Below, in pieces: positions 5,430 to 7,330 of a stretch of 7,330 nt of DNA. The notes beneath the pieces were generated by a model, which was not told the DNA's origin, searched no databases, and worked only from the letters and a program-made list of their open reading frames with translations. The first letter of the stretch is position 1, and each line of letters begins with the position of its first letter. A program made the position numbers and the translations under genes. Origin of the DNA: Flavobacteriaceae bacterium (GTDB lineage Bacteria > Bacteroidota > Bacteroidia > Flavobacteriales > Flavobacteriaceae); contig JALRDC010000163.1 in NCBI GenBank assembly GCA_023262245.1, positions 1 through 7,330 on the forward strand, given 5' to 3'.

Positions 5430-7330
5430 TTAATTTAAGTCAAAACGATCTGCATTCATGACCTTATTCCAAACTTGTATGAAGTCTGCTATAAACTTTT
5501 CATTATTGTCGTCCTGCGCATAAACTTCTGCTATGGCGCGTAACTCAGAATTAGAGCCAAATACGAGATCAGTTCGCGAGGCAGTACGGATTACTTCCCC
5601 AGAGTTTCGATCTTTAGCTTCATAGCTATTGTAACCTGTTGACGACCACTCCACATCCATTGATAAAAGTATTTTAAACCAAGAGTTGTTCAGTTCTCCA
5701 TTGGTCCAGATACCTTCTCCAGTATGAGAAATTCCCATGGAGCGCATTCCTCCAATTAAGACTGTGAGTTCTGAGGGAGTGAGACCTAGTAATTGAGCTT
5801 TGTCAAGAAGAATTTCCTCCGGACTAACAGCAAATTCTTTTTCAGAATAATTTCTAAAACCACACGCTTTGGGTTTCAACAAGTCAAAAGAATCGATATC
5901 GGTGGCTTCTTGAATTGCATCTCCTCTTCCCGTAGTTACTTCAACTTTATGACCACTAGCTTGTTCGATAGCTACAGCCCCTGCTATTACAATCACATCG
6001 GCAATACTTGAATTTTGCTCTTTCGCTATTTTTTCATAAACCTCCAATACTTTCTTAAGCTCGTTGGGTTTGTTTACTTCCCAGTCTTTTTGAGGTGCCA
6101 GGCGGATGCGTGCACCATTTGCACCCCCGCGATTGTCAGAACCACGAAAAGTACTGGCACTTGCCCAAGCTGTAGTAACCATTTCTTGAACGCTTAAACC
6201 ACATTTTGAAATAGCATCTCTAAGGTTTTGCTCCTCTGAACTTGTCAAAATCTTTCCTGTAGGGGTAGGGTCCTGCCAGATGTATTCTACATCTTTATAG
6301 TCTCCAGTAATATAGTTGGTCTTGGGCCCCATGTCACGGTGCAGTAATTTAAACCAAGCACGGGCAAAAGTTTCACCAAATTCATCAGGATTGGCAAGGA
6401 ATCGCTGACAAATTTCGCGGTATTTGGGATCTGTCTTTAATGACATGTCTGCAGTAGTCATCATAGGTAAAACCTTTTGACCACTGCCATCTACCTGCGG
6501 AACCATATCTTCCTCAGCACAATTGATAGGATGCCATTGCCAAGCCCCAGCAGGACTTTTCTTACATTCCCATTCGTATTTAAACAAAAGTTCCAAATAA
6601 CCCATGTCCCACTGGATGGGGTTGGTCGTCCAAGGACCTTCAATACCACTGGTGATCGTATCAACACCCAAACCTGATGCGTGTTGGTTTTTCCATCCCA
6701 GCCCCATCAATTCTATTGGGGATCCTTCGGGTTCTGCGCCAACCAAGGCTGCATCACCAGCTCCATGCGCTTTTCCAAAGGTGTGTCCTCCCGCAGTTAG
6801 AGCTACTGTTTCTTCATCATTCATAGCCATCCTCTTGAAAGTTTCACGAACATCCTGTGCAGATAATGCTGGGTCAGGGTTACCATTGGGACCTTCAGGA
6901 TTTACATAAATTAATCCCATTTGAACAGCTGCAAGGGGATTTTCTAAAGATTGGCGGGTATCACCATAACGGTTGTCTCCTAACCATTCATCCTCAGCAC
7001 CCCAATAAATGTCTTTTTCGGGCTGCCAAATATCTTCTCTTCCCATAACCGTTCCGTGGTTTGGCCCCCCCATATCCTCTATGGCTACGTTTCCAATAAG
7101 AACTAGCAAGTCTGCCCAAGATAGTTTGTTTCCATATTTTTGCTTAATAGGCCATAATAATCTTCTAGCTTTATCTAAATTTCCATTATCAGGCCAAGAG
7201 TTGAGTGGAGCAAATCGTTGTGCACCTGTTGCAGCACCACCACGTCCGTCACCAGTACGGTAGGTTCCTGCGGCATGCCATGTCATACGAATGAAGAATG
7301 GTCCGTAATGACCATAATCTGCTGGCCACC
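5430..7330 (-). CDS. katG: Catalase-peroxidase KatG (partial, N-terminus outside window)
   Basis: Bifunctional heme enzyme that dismutates hydrogen peroxide and also has peroxidase activity. The 632 residues visible run from a window-edge codon to TAA; by alignment to the M. tuberculosis enzyme about 90 residues are missing at the front. The ATG at 7286 is internal (Met of the distal-pocket motif), not the start. Numbering from the first complete codon (7328), I see the distal residues Arg14, Trp17 and His18 (IRMTWHAAGTYR), Tyr141 (GLIYVNPEG) and Met167 (KRMAMND), which with Trp17 form the Met-Tyr-Trp adduct needed for catalase activity. The proximal triad is His182 (GGHTFGK), Trp233 (GIEGPWT) and Asp294 (MTTADMSL), and the arginine switch is Arg331 (HRDMGP). 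These match M. tuberculosis Arg104, Trp107, His108, Tyr229, Met255, His270, Trp321, Asp381 and Arg418. The C-terminal half is the usual non-heme duplicate domain, ending VMNADRFDLN. Nothing looks broken. It is its own unit, closed by the terminator downstream; its promoter is outside the window. Confidence 0.98.
   Translation of the reverse strand, partial: WPADYGHYGPFFIRMTWHAAGTYRTGDGRGGAATGAQRFAPLNSWPDNGNLDKARRLLWPIKQKYGNKLSWADLLVLIGNVAIEDMGGPNHGTVMGREDIWQPEKDIYWGAEDEWLGDNRYGDTRQSLENPLAAVQMGLIYVNPEGPNGNPDPALSAQDVRETFKRMAMNDEETVALTAGGHTFGKAHGAGDAALVGAEPEGSPIELMGLGWKNQHASGLGVDTITSGIEGPWTTNPIQWDMGYLELLFKYEWECKKSPAGAWQWHPINCAEEDMVPQVDGSGQKVLPMMTTADMSLKTDPKYREICQRFLANPDEFGETFARAWFKLLHRDMGPKTNYITGDYKDVEYIWQDPTPTGKILTSSEEQNLRDAISKCGLSVQEMVTTAWASASTFRGSDNRGGANGARIRLAPQKDWEVNKPNELKKVLEVYEKIAKEQNSSIADVIVIAGAVAIEQASGHKVEVTTGRGDAIQEATDIDSFDLLKPKACGFRNYSEKEFAVSPEEILLDKAQLLGLTPSELTVLIGGMRSMGISHTGEGIWTNGELNNSWFKILLSMDVEWSSTGYNSYEAKDRNSGEVIRTASRTDLVFGSNSELRAIAEVYAQDDNNEKFIADFIQVWNKVMNADRFDLN

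Noticed and set aside
6604..6909. 101-codon plus-strand open frame opposite katG
   Set aside because: It lies wholly antisense to conserved katG codons, has no promoter or leader signal, and its composition (Pro/Ser/Ala-rich) is what the reverse of katG codons gives.
7284..7286. ATG as the katG start
   Set aside because: The frame stays open to the window edge and encodes WPADYGHYGPFFIR upstream, a conserved KatG segment containing the distal arginine, so this Met is internal.

Overview
The window looks like a chromosomal segment from a member of the Bacteroidota, most likely a marine-type Flavobacteriaceae. The evidence is low GC by eye, A-rich leaders without Shine-Dalgarno sequences, a TAnnTTTG-type promoter element, and the gene order ftsK - lolA - LptF/LptG permease - ribB, which I know as a recurrent flavobacterial arrangement. 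All genes read on the minus strand, so the order of transcription runs from high to low coordinates. I see no mobile element, CRISPR array, tRNA or rRNA.

Layout, in transcription order. (1) 7330-5430 is a catalase-peroxidase (katG) that lacks its N-terminus because the window ends. All heme-pocket residues that fall inside the window are intact. It is closed by a strong hairpin terminator at 5379-5406. (2) 5407-5249 is intergenic and holds that terminator and a probable promoter for the next unit. (3) 5248-2927 is ftsK, a complete DNA translocase. (4) 2909-2274 is a LolA-like periplasmic lipoprotein carrier. (5) 2270-825 is a LptF/LptG-family permease with a TTG start and an enlarged periplasmic domain. 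(6) 828-1 is the 5' part of ribB/ribBA, which overlaps the permease by ATGA and runs off the window.

Genes 3 to 6 are packed very tightly (17-nt gap, 3-nt gap, 4-nt overlap) and are almost certainly one transcript. That transcript joins chromosome segregation at division (FtsK), outer-membrane assembly (LolA for lipoproteins, LptF/G for lipopolysaccharide) and riboflavin synthesis (RibB). katG is a separate unit for peroxide defence.

The most interesting points are two. The RibA-like half of RibBA has lost all three zinc cysteines of GTP cyclohydrolase II. The lolA and permease genes lie in the same reading frame, separated only by a TAA stop and one codon. Otherwise the region is an ordinary core-genome locus, and I found no convincing sign of an undescribed system.
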